Assembly (NCBI GenBank): GCA_963513935.1
Contig: OY740771.1
Span: forward strand, 12,801,138-12,865,137
Length of the DNA: 64,000 nucleotides
Direction of reading: 5' to 3'
Source of the DNA: Aphrophora alni
Lineage: Eukaryota > Arthropoda > Insecta > Hemiptera > Aphrophoridae
Below are positions 34,301 through 45,409 of this stretch, piece after piece; the stretch's first letter is position 1; each line of letters begins with the position of its first letter. A program made the position numbers and the translations under genes. The notes below the pieces were generated by a model, which saw only the letters and a list, made by a program, of their open reading frames with translations, did not search any database and was not told where the DNA came from.

Positions 34301-37300
34301 AAAAGTTGTTATCTAGTAAATATTAAATTGTATTGGTAGATCAATATCTTAGTAGTACCTCTTATCCAGTAGTCTAAGTTTGTTTAAAACAATTGTTACA
34401 CAAGTTTTCTGAGTCTCGTAATTGCATATATCACTACTTTTTTTATTTCAGTTACGCCCTAATGGGTCTCTTAGGTATATATATATGTGTGTATATAAAG
34501 TCTTCACTTGCTTTGCTCGTGTTAGTATCAGTGTCGGACCTGACGGGCCTCGAAACTGTACATATGTGAAGGAGCCAATACAAGCACAGTAAGTTTTCAA
34601 CAATAACTTCGCTATTTGTCTTCATAGAGGGGTGATACCATTACAAGCGGAATTGAAATCTTCTATTTTTGTCCTATTTTAGTCTCTTATAAGTTGAATA
34701 ACACACAAGATATAAACAAAAAACTTTTAAAATGGCCGCAATTTTGACATTTTCAATTCGATGAGCACACTATAATCCCCTATACCAAATGTTCATGTTC
34801 CTATTTTAACTTTAGTGACCACTATCATGCTTACGTACAGACAAAGACAACAGATGGGATGTTAAAAATCACTTTCATGGACCATGAAGATCAGTAAAAA
34901 ACAGGTTTTAATTTTTGACTATCACCAATCTTGCCTTATACTTTCTATAAAAGTAATTTTATTTATTATTGAGTTTTTGTCTTTGTATTTTTTTATGGGA
35001 GTGTGGATGGGGCACTGATATCAATTGTTTAAAAAAAATATTTAGATTGATATTTATATATTTAAGTATAACTTAAGCTTGCTTCGGTTGTGCTATAAAC
35101 TAATTCAAACCGTAAATCTATTTGATTGAAATTTTATATCATATATGAATCGTAATTTTGATTATATACTATTTTGTATTGTTAAGGACAGAGGTTTCCA
35201 ACCGGTTGTATTGGTGATACGTGAAATGTGCTCAAGTGGTAGTATGTGAAAAGGCCTAGAAAAATTAATACAAATTATTGCTGCTAATTATGCAAAAAAG
35301 AATTGGAATAAAGGGATGTAAATGTAGCTGCCATATAAGATTTGTCGTCCTATAAGAACAATCTTATAAGGGAACAATGTTGCATCTTGAAGGGTAACTT
35401 CAAATTGTTGTGAAAGTATCTCAATTCAGTCCAGCGCTGCAGTCAAGAATTAAATATATTTTACTTTTTACATCCCCTTAACTATCCATTACAGAAAAAG
35501 GGGTGTGCTGAAAGACATACCAAAATTTAAAAAAAATCTTTCATTGACTTTATTAGTGACAGTTCAATGCAGGTGGCATTCAAGAAGAAAAGTCTTGCGT
35601 AATTTGGATGGCAACTAAACCAGAGTATCCACAGCCAAGCTTTGAAATTTCTTAATTTCTTTTGTCTATAACTCCCTTTGTGAAGTGGATTTTCTGAACT
35701 TGTTTATATTAAAAACAAATATTGAAACAGAATCTGTATTAAAAATGACTTAAGGCTTAAAATAATACAAATTGAACCCGATTAATACCCTTATTATTAA
35801 ATCAAAGCAGCAACAAGTATCGCATTATAATTAAATATGTCTCATAAATATAGTGAAATAAATGTTGCCTATAAGTTTAGATATCAATAAAATTTAAGTT
35901 GATATTGTACCAATTAAACATAATATTAAAAAAAAAAAACCTTTCCTTGTGGATTTCTGGTACTTCAAATTATCATGGAAGTCAAGGTGTTATATGCTTT
36001 TAAAAAGGTCGGAAATCCCAGGTTTAGGACATATTTTATCTTCTTCTTTATAATTGTACGAAATTGGTAGTACATATTTTGAGAAATTATAGAAGCTTTA
36101 TAGATTTTGTATATGTTACTGATTACTTTAAGTTCTTTGGAGGATGTATTTTAGCCAGAATTTGATCAAAATCGTTAGAGCCAATTTTTATAAAACTGAA
36201 ATTTTGAGGTTTTTTCATACCTCCAAATTTTAAGCTAACAAAAAAGTTTTTTAAAACTGAAATATGTCCACATATCAAATTTGATGAAAATCGGTCCACA
36301 TGTTTCGATTGTAGAGTACTTCACATATTATTCCAAAATAATTTTATGAGTTTAAGGGAGTGTAAAATGGATATATCAATAAACAACTCGACATAGAATT
36401 TTTGACTCAACGCATAACTTTATTCTAAATATACATGAGAAAAAACAAAACAAAAACACATAATGACACATATGATAGGTGTTGCGTATGGAGCCTATGG
36501 GATACTTGGCGACCTCTCACAGTATTTAACCTTACCCTACCAAACAGGGCTCTGGCCAGGTGGACCATCCTTTCCCAAGATGCTCTTGGTAAAAACATGG
36601 AAAATAACAGCTTGTATGGAATGTCACCACAACTCAACGTGATGACAAAATGGAGCATGTCCTTCATAATACTACCAGCAAGGTGAGTCCTCTGCTTTTA
36701 AAGAAATTTTCTCACCAATGAAGTGATAACAAACCTCGTAGAGAAAGGTTAAAAAGACCACTCAGGAGGATTGCACTTCTGATAGAAGAATCACCAAATA
36801 GAGAGGGAAGACAAGCCAGCAAAGCTTTAGAATCATGGACGAAGGAACATCCCACTTGTGCTACTAGGAGATGAATGACTCATTGAGAAGAATCTGTAGT
36901 CAAATGAAAGAAAAAAATAGCTGTCTATTAGAGCTCACTTATGAGAAAGAGTACCAGGACAAGCCAAAAACTCCTGGGGAATTATAACGGAGAACGTCGA
37001 GAGCATGTATCAGACTAAGTAGAGATAAATTGAAAACGCTAACAGGGTTTCTATCGAAGCATTTTAGAATCTTGGAACAACTTAGAAAGATTTAAATGGA
37101 ATAAGATGGGACCTGTAGATTAAGTCAAGAGGAAACCCTCACAACATCTATTAGTTGAATATGGTGCAGTAATGCAGAAAACGGCTAGAAGAGTCTGGGA
37201 GGGTACTGATTGATGTAGAGGAGATATCTTCAAGTTGGGACTAGAAAAGCTTCTATAAACTGAAGTTCCCCATCTCAGAATAAGTAAAATAAATCTCCAG

Positions 37301-39880
37301 AGGTCGCATTATATCTCACTGTCATATCATTCCTACTAATACTAAAATAATAATGGTAACAAAAACAATCTTTAAACAGAATATGAAATGAACTTGCCTC
37401 TGTCTTATTTAGAAGTTCAAGATTTTGTAGACATATTTGTTTCATTCTTGCTTTTAATTCATAAAAGCTGAAAACATGTTTCCGAACATAGTAGCCTCGA
37501 AATACTTTCTGAATTCTTGTTGCAGCTTTATTGTAGTAATTTTGACATATAATATCTAACTTTTCCTGTAAAAATTAAGAAAATTATAATAAAACAAACA
37601 ACGAAATAATTTTGAATTAGAGTTAATATATTTTAAACAGTTGTACAAAATTATAGATAAAATATTTACACATTAACATAGGTTTATGGGTTCCATCATG
37701 TTACTTATCCAGCCCCATCTTACAATATAATACAAGAAGATCCTCTAAATGTAATGTTCAAAAGTTGGTCTCCTGGGCCTTAGAGGAAATGTTAAATTGT
37801 ATTGATAAATTAAGGAATCTTACAATAGCGTATGTATTTTAAGAATACCGTTTGATTAAAACAGTTGTTACACAGGTTTTCTGAACATCGTAAATTGTGT
37901 ATATCACTTTCTTGATGTCGGCTAGACCCTAATGGTTCTCGTAAATTTGTATATTTTAACATTTTATAAAGTTTAGTATAATGTGTTGCCTTGGACTGTT
38001 TAATATATAATATAGTTATTACCTTAGAGGTTGTCCTCAGTCCGTATTATAGTTATGGCTATACAAACAATTTTATTATTTATGTACGACGAGTCATACT
38101 CTGATTTTATATGTGTTAGTGTTGTGTTGTGTTACATGTTTATGTGTTAGTGCAGGCCTGACGAAGCCGAAAGCATAACTATAATATGAACTATATTATA
38201 TTTTAACAGTTTTTACTCGCTATGCTCGTGTCAGTAGCTCAGCCCTCCCAGATCTCGTAACTATAAAAATATCACATTTTCTTGGGTCAGTGTTTGAAAT
38301 CACATTTTTGACAATAACTTTTCTATTTGTCATAATAGAATTATTGGTACCATTACATGTTGAATTGAAATCTACAAATTTTCATTTAATTTAATTCAAT
38401 TTTACTGAGTTTCAATATGAGCACATTATTGCCCCCCATACCAAATTAAATTTTCCTATTTTTTGTGGCCACTATCTTGTTTACACAGAACGATGAAAGA
38501 TAAGCGGCATGTCAAAAACCACTTTTATGGTGTCTTGAGGTCATAAAAACAATCTAAAAATGGTGGTCAACATTTTTTGGAAAATACCAAACTTACCCCT
38601 ACTACGTTACTGTATAAGTAAAAATAGGCTGTTTTTTCAGCCTTAAATATCTTTTAATCAGCTACTAACAAATATTGTATAATAAACTGCACAAATTTAT
38701 GGTATAAGTACTAAATCCTATGCCGCATGGTCTATGCTTCAGACCCAGGGAAATTTTAATAACTTGATTATATTTCTAAATATTTTGTGAAATATGATTA
38801 TTGTTTTACCCTAGATATGATATTTTGAAATACTGTAAACGAAATTAAAACCAACACCCAAAAACCTAAGCTATCTTGACCTAAATGTGAAATATTCGTT
38901 ATGTAACCTATAAATTTGTAAATAAGAAACAAACTTATATGTAGATTATGTCAAACATAACCAATAAAAACATCGAATTTTTGTCTTTTATAATACAAGT
39001 TGGTGTAGTTTATAATTATACCATATAATTTATATTATACTACATACGTTCCCCAAAACTAATTTTGTTAAATAAAGGCTAAATATGTTTCACCTTTCGA
39101 TGTTAAGCATCATCAGGTTACTATTGATTATATCCTACTTATTGAATTTTTATTAAGGAGAAGAAGTTCTATAGGATACGAGGTTTCGATATGTAATTTT
39201 GTAGGTTCAGTGGTGATAGTGTGTGTGTGTGTGGGGGGTGTGTGTGTGTGTGTGTGTGTTTATTTATTTATTTCATTTCACTGCATTACACTTGATTTGA
39301 TAACATTGAGACCGTTGCAGGTAGGCAACTTGTCCTCAAATAACACATAATTACAGAACTATAATCAATATTCATTTAACATTACATGACTAAGACTAAT
39401 GCTGTGTGGTTTGTTGTGTTGTGTTGTGTATTTTGTGTTTGGGAAGTTGAAGCATGCTCTCCTGAAGTTACCAGAAGTGGGCTGTTAGATAACAGCACAA
39501 GTATCTGATTCTGAACTTCACATCATACTAGGGTGATTTACATTAAAAAAAAAATGTAAAATCAATGATAGTAGTCTATTGGCAGCCTAAATGGTTTAAT
39601 AAAGTTAATTTGTGAAACTGTTATTATTTCATTTATTTTCTTTATATAATGCCTATTTTAGTTTCTCTGGCAACTTAAAAATCCCTTCTTTAAAATACAT
39701 ACCTTAATTATTTTATTAAAACGTTTTCTGCCAAGAACACCTCTCCAATTACATTGGATGATTATTGCATTTTCATGCAGATACTTGATATATTTCCTTG
39801 TAGTATAGCCACGGAAATAGCTTTGAATTGTTCTGGCTGCTACATATTCTGTGTAAACATTATATGGTTCGCCTGCTATA
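28273..39880 (-). CDS. SPATA17: SPATA17-like IQ-motif protein, six exons (5' end missing)
   Basis: Coding exons in transcript order: 39703-39880, 37398-37565, 33878-34020, 32188-32311, 31803-31954, 28273-28354. All phases match and give about 281 residues, against 361 in human. Three IQ motifs appear early: IQSYFRGYTTR, IQCNWRGVLGR and IQKVFRGYYVR. They match the three calmodulin-binding-type IQ repeats of SPATA17, and the later LHHLLRTNQIEGIYS matches its conserved MHYLLSTKQIPGIYN segment. Vertebrate SPATA17 is expressed in testis and is linked to spermatogenesis or cilia; the function here is inferred. The first visible exon begins with one base that completes a codon, so at least one 5' exon lies above 39,900 and was not found. 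The second intron has a GC donor. The gene converges with POLH. Confidence 0.88.
28360..29150. other. SPATA17 last intron, nothing recognised
   Basis: AT-rich sequence without gene or transposon ends that I can support. Confidence 0.5.
29152..29320 (-). repeat. SINE-like dispersed repeat, copy C
   Basis: Inverse orientation: AGAACAAGAGTTGGTCGATG, GGAAGGGATCTAATC, GTAGATCCAGCTAGGATTGG and a CTGAGCCTCTGAGAGGAC end that matches the family head. Confidence 0.7.
30010..30230 (+). repeat. SINE-like dispersed repeat, copy D
   Basis: Contains CATGTAGTCTTGGGTTGGAT, TTCTTGTTCTCTTCCGACCC and TTTATAAGG near the 3' end; ends in an A-rich tract at about 30213. Confidence 0.7.
30585..30720 (+). repeat. 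SINE-like dispersed repeat, copy E (3' deleted)
   Basis: CACCTTTTTTTCATGTAGTC, then GATGCATTAGAGTATTCTAG and GACTAAGAGGTTTCAC, with the T-rich middle missing. Confidence 0.65.
31008..31690 (+). repeat. SINE-like dispersed repeat, copy F, split by a hAT MITE
   Basis: The family head GTCACTTTAGTTAGTACGGG is well preserved here, followed by CTAGCTGGATC, TAGTCTTGGATTAGATCACT and CGAGGACTACGAGTCTTTAT. It is cut at 31208 and resumes at 31626 with TTCTTTATAAAGGGATATTG and GACCGAGAGGATTTT. Confidence 0.75.
31208..31625. mobile_element. hAT-type MITE inserted in SINE copy F
   Basis: Ends TAGAGTTGTAACGGATA and the inverse TATCCGTTACATCTCTA. Near-identical 8-bp flanks (ATTTTCTT / CTTTTCTT) fit a hAT target duplication. 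Many copies of the subterminal motif ATCCGG/CCGGAT occur in both orientations. The interior has no transposase. Confidence 0.85.
31803..31954 (-). CDS. SPATA17: SPATA17 exon (penultimate)
   Basis: Acceptor TTTTGTTTTAG, donor GTAAGT. Encodes GIWRKCEEAWIRRNDPGKYS through LINYIKCIQEEP, ending after two bases of a codon. Open across its whole length with good splice sites; homology is not firm from memory. Confidence 0.78.
32188..32311 (-). CDS. SPATA17: SPATA17 exon, Lys-rich
   Basis: Acceptor AATGTTTAG, donor GTCAGT. In frame with both neighbours; encodes EYSCIEKMMKKNKFKNYMKK to HEYIFK. Little sequence conservation recognised; supported by splice sites and phase. Confidence 0.75.
32780..33330. 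repeat. Dispersed repeat, copy 2 (matches 5800-6370)
   Basis: Ordered partial similarity to the POLH intron-2 copy, including GTTGTCAATCAAAAATGTAA, GCGTCTTTAAAAAAAGTATT, CAATTATTCCTGAACTGTAA and TTTTACCAATAACTCATGAA. No coding capacity. Confidence 0.5.
33439..33688. mobile_element. 250-bp MITE with 8-bp target duplication (hAT-like)
   Basis: TIRs CATGGGCGTCATC / GATGACGCCCATG, flanked by a perfect 8-bp duplication CACTCCAT (33431-33438, 33689-33696). Near the right end is the GC palindrome GGGGGGACGCGTCCCCCC. The TSD length points to hAT; no coding sequence is present. The perfect TSD suggests a recent insertion. Confidence 0.88.
33878..34020 (-). CDS. SPATA17: SPATA17 exon (HHLLRTNQIEGIYS)
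   Basis: Acceptor TTTTTAACAG, donor GTAAGT. Encodes a charged helix (EFKEDCIHKMEEIETIESQK) followed by the LHHLLRTNQIEGIYS signature that identifies the family. Confidence 0.88.
34225..34960 (+). repeat. Dispersed repeat family R, long copy
   Basis: Includes CCCACACCCAACGTACATTG, GTCTAAGTTTGTTTAAAACA, the CACTTGCTTTGCTCGTGTTA phrase, TAACTTCGCTATTTGTCTTC, and TTAGTGACCACTATCATGCT. One of the most complete copies in the window. Confidence 0.65.
35189..36021 (+). mobile_element. hAT transposon relic
   Basis: Imperfect TIRs CAGAGGTTTCCAACC and the inverse of CTGGGATTTCCGACC are flanked by a 7-of-8 target duplication GTTAAGGA / GTTTAGGA. The interior holds the tail of a hAT transposase. Truncated internally and old. 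Confidence 0.8.
35570..35775 (+). pseudogene. hAT transposase C-terminal (dimerisation) fragment
   Basis: With frameshifts, the plus strand reads ALKFLNFF, then SGFSELVYIKNKY, NR and LRLKI. This resembles the E/SGFSALVxIKTKYRNRL..DDLRLxL block that closes the hAT dimerisation domain. Stop codons break it, and the catalytic part is missing. Confidence 0.7.
36410..37370. other. GC-richer unassigned segment in SPATA17 intron
   Basis: Higher GC than the surroundings. Overlapping open frames on both strands at 36425-36686 (80 and 83 codons) show no motif. The purine-rich stretch to about 37330 reads like decayed transposon coding sequence, but I cannot name the family. Confidence 0.4.
37398..37565 (-). 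CDS. SPATA17: SPATA17 exon with IQ motif 3
   Basis: Acceptor TTTTTACAG; 56 codons in phase 0, including AATRIQKVFRGYYVRK. The donor is GCAAGT after CAGAG, a GC-AG intron. The nearest GT (four bases on) would break the frame into the next exon. Confidence 0.85.
37675..38610 (+). repeat. Dispersed repeat family R, copy split by a palindromic element
   Basis: Family phrases occupy 37675-37980 (GGGTTCCATCATGTTACTTA, CCAGCCCCATCTTACAATAT, GTTACACAGGTTTTCTGAAC) and 38205-38610 (TTTTTACTCGCTATGCTCGT, GACAATAACTTTTCTATTTG, GTGGCCACTATCTTGTTTAC). The gap holds an inverted-repeat insertion. Confidence 0.65.
38000..38215. repeat. Inverted-repeat insertion with hammerhead-like remnants
   Basis: TAATATAGTT..ATTATAGTTATG on the left faces GCATAACTATAATATGAACT on the right. 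Reading outward, the right arm has CTGACGAAGCCGAAAGC and the left arm (minus strand) CTGAGGA. The hairpin between CTGACGA and GAAAG is only about four bases, so any ribozyme identity is tentative. Confidence 0.5.
39218..39260. repeat. (GT)n microsatellite
   Basis: Alternating GT tract interrupted by one GGGGGG run. Confidence 0.9.
39703..39880 (-). CDS. SPATA17: SPATA17 exon with IQ motifs 1 and 2
   Basis: Acceptor TTGTGTTTAG, donor GTATGT. Encodes IAGEPYNVYTEYVAARTIQS through GRKRFNKIIK, with two IQ motifs spaced as in the family. It begins with one base finishing a codon from an upstream exon. Confidence 0.9.
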
Positions 39881-39994
39881 CTAAACACACAATATTAAAA
39901 TTTATTACAAAATATAAACATGTAAGCTTAAATTATATGTGTTACTTATATTGAAGTTTCTTTCGTGGTTTTGTTATTCCATTTATACTATTAT

Positions 39995-40225
39995 CCTCGG
40001 AGGCTCTCTTTAGTGAGTATGGCCTTGCTAATCCCGAGGTATTACCTTTTTTAAATTCCTTGGGTTAGATCCCTCTTTTTAATTTATCATGTAAGGTCTC
40101 TCTTAACCAACTCTTGTTCTTTTCCAATCCTGTTTTGATTAAATTATTCAAGGGGTTTGATTATTGTATGTACTTTTTTGTCTGATGACCGAGAGGTTTT
40201 TTTTGCCTTTAAACAAAAATATCTA
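39995..40225 (+). repeat. SINE-like dispersed repeat, copy G
   Basis: Well preserved: GGAGGCTCTCTTTAGTGAGT head, CTAATCCCGAGGTATTACC, CCTTGGGTTAGATCCCTC, CTCTTGTTCTTTTCCAATCC, GATGACCGAGAGG and TTTAAACAAA. Lies upstream of the known SPATA17 exons. Confidence 0.75.
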
Positions 40226-40239
40226 GTAGAATTATGAAC

Positions 40240-43200
40240 GGTAGATTTCGGTCCATAGATGTTTTAATGGATTCAATCATACCACATGTACTGGACACAG
40301 GGGCATCACTCGCAGGGAGAAATAATAAAAGTTAAATGTGTTACAGGTGATTTATTTCTCACATTGTGATTGTAATATACAATTTATTGAGATCTCGATG
40401 ATAGTATGCTCTACTTAATCGACATATCGGTGTATATAAACCCTGGTATGCTAACTGCCTTAATTGTAAACCGGTCCGTAACCATACCACTGGAGAACTT
40501 TGATGGCTGTTGATCTAAATTGTTGGAAGCGTAAACGATCCCACTATTGTTTATATTTTACTCGAAATTCATATTCTATGTACTGATATCTCAGATGACA
40601 TAAGATGGTTAAGAAATCTCAGGGAATAAAACATTGGAATGGTTATATAAATAATATATTTAATTTTGTTGTATATATTTGGTTTAGTGGTAATCAGTTT
40701 GGATATAGAAGTGGGACTACTGAATTATAAAAATATGAAATAATAATGTTAAACGTTGTGCAATTGTAGTACAAGTCGTACACAATACAAATCTATTACG
40801 GTTATTTCATATAAATTAACATGCGCTACTACAAATAAAAACATTTCAAAATTAATCAAATTCCAAAAACCTTGGTATTTCTGTAATAAATAAAGAATTA
40901 TAAGAATAAAAGATTCTTGTAAAACTGTTGAAAAAATTAATATTAAAAAAGTTAGATGAAATGGTATAAGTTGAAAGTTGAATAAAACTTAATTAAACAT
41001 AAATTTTGAAAATGTGTTGTATAGGTTTAGTTAGAAGATTAAAGTTTAATAGGGAATTAAAGTAAAAAATCAAAATTTGAATAAAATACCCTTGTGTGAA
41101 AACAATAAAGATAAAATTTCAAAATTAATAAAACAGAGTTAAAATCATAAATGATAAAGAATATGTAAGTCCCAGAGTAATCAGTAAATAATAAACCTCT
41201 AAAAAAGATATTGTGAAGCTGAGTACGAAATTACGTAAGACAGAAAGGTCAGACAGCATCTTCGTTACGACCAGTGTATTTATTTCAGAAACCCAACAAA
41301 ATAGTGAAATTTCAAAACTGTAGGCTAAATCAAAAGGTGTGAAAAATAAAAATTGAAAATTCCGTCGATCGTTGCGTAAGGAATTGCGGGAGAACGGGCG
41401 GACCGACAAACATCACGCGAAGTTCTCGTGAAAGCCGACGCGAAGGACTACGAAATGCCGACCTAGAAAAAGTGAAAAATATCTCAGGAAAACCGTTAGA
41501 AGAGTAGAAAGAAAAGACAATAGAGATTTCTGCAGTAGCAAGTTTTGAGCTGCAGAGTTCCAAACTCCAGGACTTCGTGACGTGGAAGTAGGAGGTGTCA
41601 TAGTACCAACAGACAGCTACAGTAACGAAAATAATTAATTAAATTAAAATAATTCAAACATAGGATTAAAGGACTTGAACAATTGTTAATAACTCATAAA
41701 TAAATATCATAAGCACTAGAAAAAAAATAATGCAAAAGTAACATCATAAAATTGGAAAATAAGGAACTATCGTATTATTCCCATGAGGTGAAAAAATTGG
41801 TAATAGAATACGATAGTTTCAAGCTATAAATATAGCTCTAGAAGGACTCTCTCAAAATAAAATTTTACAAGAAGGTAAGGGGTTACTATGCCCGACAGAA
41901 CAGTAATTAAGAAAAATATAATTAAACTTAATAATTAAAAATTTGTTTGGGAAATGTTATAGAGTCAGTAATAAAAGAAAAGTATTTAATTGAAAATAAA
42001 ATCAAGTTTTAGAAAGTGAAATGTTGAATTAGTGAGTAATCAGTGATTTCAGTAAAAAGTGTGAAAATGCAACATCCAGTGTTTAATGGGAATTAACATG
42101 TCACCTGAAACTTACTAAGAGATACATGGATCATTCTTAACATTATCACAGCAACCAGACACCAGAGAATTAAACCATACAGGATCAAAATTACCAGGAT
42201 CTTCAAGACGGCTGTTAAAGTTTGAGAAACCATCTAAATTTCTTTTCTGATTAGGGCAAAGTTGGTCAAAAGTTAAAATTAAATTCAATAAAGTTACTGA
42301 TTCCTGGGATAATAATGTTTTCCTGGGATAAAACATTTAATATAATTTAATGGAAATTGTTTAGGCTAAGAAATTTAATATCTGTGTGTGGATTTAAAAA
42401 AAAAATTATAAATATGGTAAGTAAAATATTTGTATGATAAACCTGGCTAACTGATTAGACTGTTACCTGAGAAATTAGTGTCCAGAGATTAAAGAAAATA
42501 AATTCATAAATAAAAGATTAAAGTAAAAGGTTAAAAAAAAATTTTTTTAAGTAAATTGCGTATCTGCCATTAAAATTAGAAAAATAATAAGTTTTGTCAG
42601 AGGAATATTTTGGTGTTTTTATAATTATATAGGTTAAAAAAAATTGAATTATTTTGTTTTCATAAGAAATTTGATTTTTTTCCCTTTTATTTGAAATAAA
42701 ATAAATGGGTGTTAATTTTTAAATATCTAAAACGAAGACTTGTATTGTATAATTAATTATCCACACAGCCTTGTTTCATGTTTACAGAAAATATTATTAT
42801 TTAAAAGGTAAAATATATTGTATTTAATAAAAGTATTCTCAAGAACATGCTCCCAAGGGATTAAAAAGATAGATAAAATTAATTGTGTTCTCTCTGAGCA
42901 AAAGGGTTAAAATAAATATAGTTACTGGAAGTATTATATAAAAAAAGGGGGGGGTACCGGCAGTTTGGGGTGACTCAAACTGTTGAAGGAGTTATACAAT
43001 CCAGGCCAGATAAATGAAAGAAGCCTAAACTTACAGTGGATTGAATAATTCATTTCTTTTCTCGCGGAAACAGATCCTGAAAGAAAAATTTCAGGATTTG
43101 AGACTAGTGCGTATTTTAAAAGAGATAGGGGAAGCGTACAGTTTAACTCACAGAAAAGTGTTTAGTTTTTTCGTTGGAGTACCTTACAAGTTCAAGTAAG

Positions 43201-43260
43201 GTAGCTATATATATATTCACACATCTCACACTCAATGTTGACTGAGCAATGGTTTGAACA
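40240..43260. other. Unassigned region, strand-asymmetric A/purine-rich block
   Basis: From about 40,800 to 42,600 the plus strand is strikingly rich in A and poor in C. A CpG-rich island at 41360-41600 lies within it, where three short minus-strand frames overlap. A polypurine tract AAAAAAGGGGGGGG occurs at 42945-42954. This recalls the internal part of an LTR retrotransposon, but I found no LTR pair, primer-binding site or coding domain. The missing SPATA17 5' exon may also lie here. Confidence 0.35.
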
Positions 43261-43269
43261 ACACTAATC

Positions 43270-43385
43270 CCATGCACACGTGGTAAAATAATTAATTATC
43301 ACCTATCCAAGTAACACGCTTAATGTTGCTTGACTTCGGTGTCAGTCGAAACGTTATGTTTACCATGTGAACTTATTCCACAAAT
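43270..43385. repeat. Short inverted repeat around TTGACTTCGGTGTCAG
   Basis: ACACGTGGTAAAATAA on the left is matched by the inverse of TTTACCATGTGAACTTATT on the right. The centre carries GTCAGTCGAAACG, loosely like the GAAAC part of the hammerhead-type palindromes, but no CTGANGA is present. Confidence 0.4.
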
Positions 43386-43404
43386 AGTCATTGAAATAAT
43401 ATAT

Positions 43405-43570
43405 GTCAATTTCGAAGTGATAAACATTTTTGCTCAACAAAAAGAAGTTAATATTCTTATAAAGAGAGGTATGTAGTACAGAAATACGTCAATTTCGAAG
43501 TGATAAACATTTTTGCTCACCAAAAACAAGTTAATATTCTTATAAACAGAGGTATGTAGTACAAAAATAA
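43405..43570. repeat. 83-bp tandem duplication
   Basis: Two near-identical units starting GTCAATTTCGAAGTGATAAA at 43405 and 43488; few differences, so a recent local duplication. Confidence 0.9.
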
Positions 43571-43599
43571 CGAAAAAAAAATTGGGGTACTATAGTAAA

Positions 43600-44440
43600 C
43601 AATTACCATAAATAGGATATTGTATTCTCTGGGTAAGTACCATGACATTGCCCATCAACTTGTTTAATCGTATAGATTATTGAATCTTAGATTATAAAAT
43701 GTAAAATTTATGTCTAAAATATTTTTCTCTATAGGCCTAGGATTGGCCATTTTGTTATGATGGGAATTGACAGCGGAACCCCTGTTATTGGATTCAAGTT
43801 AGGTTATCTTGGATCAGGTATATTCGAACTTTAACTTAATGTCAGATTTAAATATATAACTTAATAAATAAATTTATTTAAATTTGAAAAATGCTTACTT
43901 AGTCAGAAAATGTGACATTGTCAGAAGAGTTAGGTTATGTTGGCCTTGTTTTGTTTATGAAACCAAAAAAACTAGACTTCTTCATAGATGTAGGCTATAA
44001 GTTTAATTTTGAAATTTGTATCACTCTTAATTATTGTTGCGTTAGACTTAATATTAATTTTATGTTAAACAAAGTATTTGTTTTCACAAAGATAAAATAT
44101 TACTCGGTCAAAGTTTTTAACACATGTCTAATAAATTGTTTTATAACAGCATATAACTAGGTTATTGTCTACTTTAAAATTCAATTCCCGCTAAATTTGA
44201 AAGCCTTTTAAATACTAGGCCGTCATCAAATAATAGGCAGAGGAAGTTACTTAGTTGGATGTAGATTTAGATTTAGAAAAAGGGGTTAGGGGGATTGCAA
44301 CCGCGATTATTTAAACCTTATTGTAACATTAACCCCTAGATTCTAACCTAGCATATTAGTCCCTTCGACGAATTTTAATAATCTACCGATTAGTACATTT
44401 TGCGAGACTTCAGTAGGTATTTGTGCTCCAAATTGAACCA
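43600..44440. other. Unassigned interval
   Basis: No firm feature. An ATG at 43758 opens a short frame MMGIDSGTPVIGFKLGYL followed by a donor-like CAG/GTATAT, and the 82-codon frame at 43912-44160 has no motif. Either could be chance. Confidence 0.35.
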
Positions 44441-44700
44441 TCAGGAGCTCACTTTAGTTAGAACGAGTTTACCAATCCCGAGGACCCAGCTGTATTTTTA
44501 CCTTTCATCATGTAGTCTTGGGTTAGATCTATCTCTTTCATTTCCCCCATCATGTCTCTCTTTAGCAACTCTTGTTCTTTTCGAATCCTGACGTTATTAG
44601 ACTATTCTTTATTTTATACTCTTTACTTCTTCTTCTTCTTCTTCTTCTTTTTATAAGGTGATAATGACCGAGACTTTTTTGCCAAACAACAAGCAAACAA
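44441..44700 (+). repeat. SINE-like dispersed repeat, copy H
   Basis: Full-length-looking copy: CAGGAGCTCACTTTAGTTAG head, AATCCCGAGGACCCAGCTG, CATGTAGTCTTGGGTTAGAT, TCTTGTTCTTTTCGAATCCT, a (CTT)n-expanded tract at 44625-44650 and TTTATAAGGTGATAATGACC. Confidence 0.75.
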
Positions 44701-45089
44701 AATTTTAATCCCGTAGTCTCTCACACAGGGTTTACGTTTTACCCTGCGTAGATGCATCCTGAAGCCGTAGTACCCTATTACAAGATCTGTTGGCCGCTTG
44801 CGCAGTGCTTATGCCACTAGATCCTGTATGCGGGAGTTCTTTCATTATTCATTTCCTTTAAGAATTGCCCTGCAAGACTGTTTCATCTTTCCTGGTATTT
44901 TAGACTAATAAACCTGGTTTGGCACACTGATATTCTAACTTCCATCTCAGGTCGCACAAGATTTGTTTATCTCGGTAGCCAGTCCAAAGTTACACAGTTT
45001 TTACGACAAGGTTTACAAGGCATTCCTCATCCAATTTCTATTTTATATTGATTTCTGCGAATGCTTTGATCGTTGATTGTTGCTCTTCG

Positions 45090-45300
45090 GAGGTTCATTT
45101 CTAGTGAGTTTGGCAACTGGATGCTGTAAGATCTACACGTTTTTCATATAGTCTTGGGTTAGATTCCTCTTTTATCTTTTTCATCTCTTGTTCTCTTCTG
45201 ACCCTGATGCTATTAGAATGTTCAAGGACTAGAGGACGTTATTTTATTATCTTTTCTTCCTTTTTTATAAGGATAAAGAAAATAGATTCAACCTTCTACC
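45090..45300 (+). repeat. SINE-like dispersed repeat, copy I
   Basis: GGAGGTTCATTTCTAGTGAG head, CATATAGTCTTGGGTTAGAT, TGTTCTCTTCTGACCCTGAT, GTTCAAGGACTAGAGGACG and TTTTATAAGG. Confidence 0.75.
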
Positions 45301-45409
45301 AAGAGAATTTTTCATTACAATGATACAGCAGCAGAACGATTTGGTGCTTTATGTTACAATACCTTGAATTTTGTGTACAAGCTTGTCGTTTTACCACCCT
45401 CGAAAAACA

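Noticed and set aside
36425..36686. Overlapping 80- and 83-codon frames on opposite strands
   Set aside because: Neither shows a recognisable domain; probably decayed repeat DNA.
42940..43200. LTR retrotransposon 3' end after the polypurine tract
   Set aside because: No second LTR, primer-binding site or gag/pol domain could be found.
43740..43830. Short exon-like frame MMGIDSGTPVIGFKLGYL followed by a donor-like GTATAT
   Set aside because: Too short, no homology recognised, no partner exon found.
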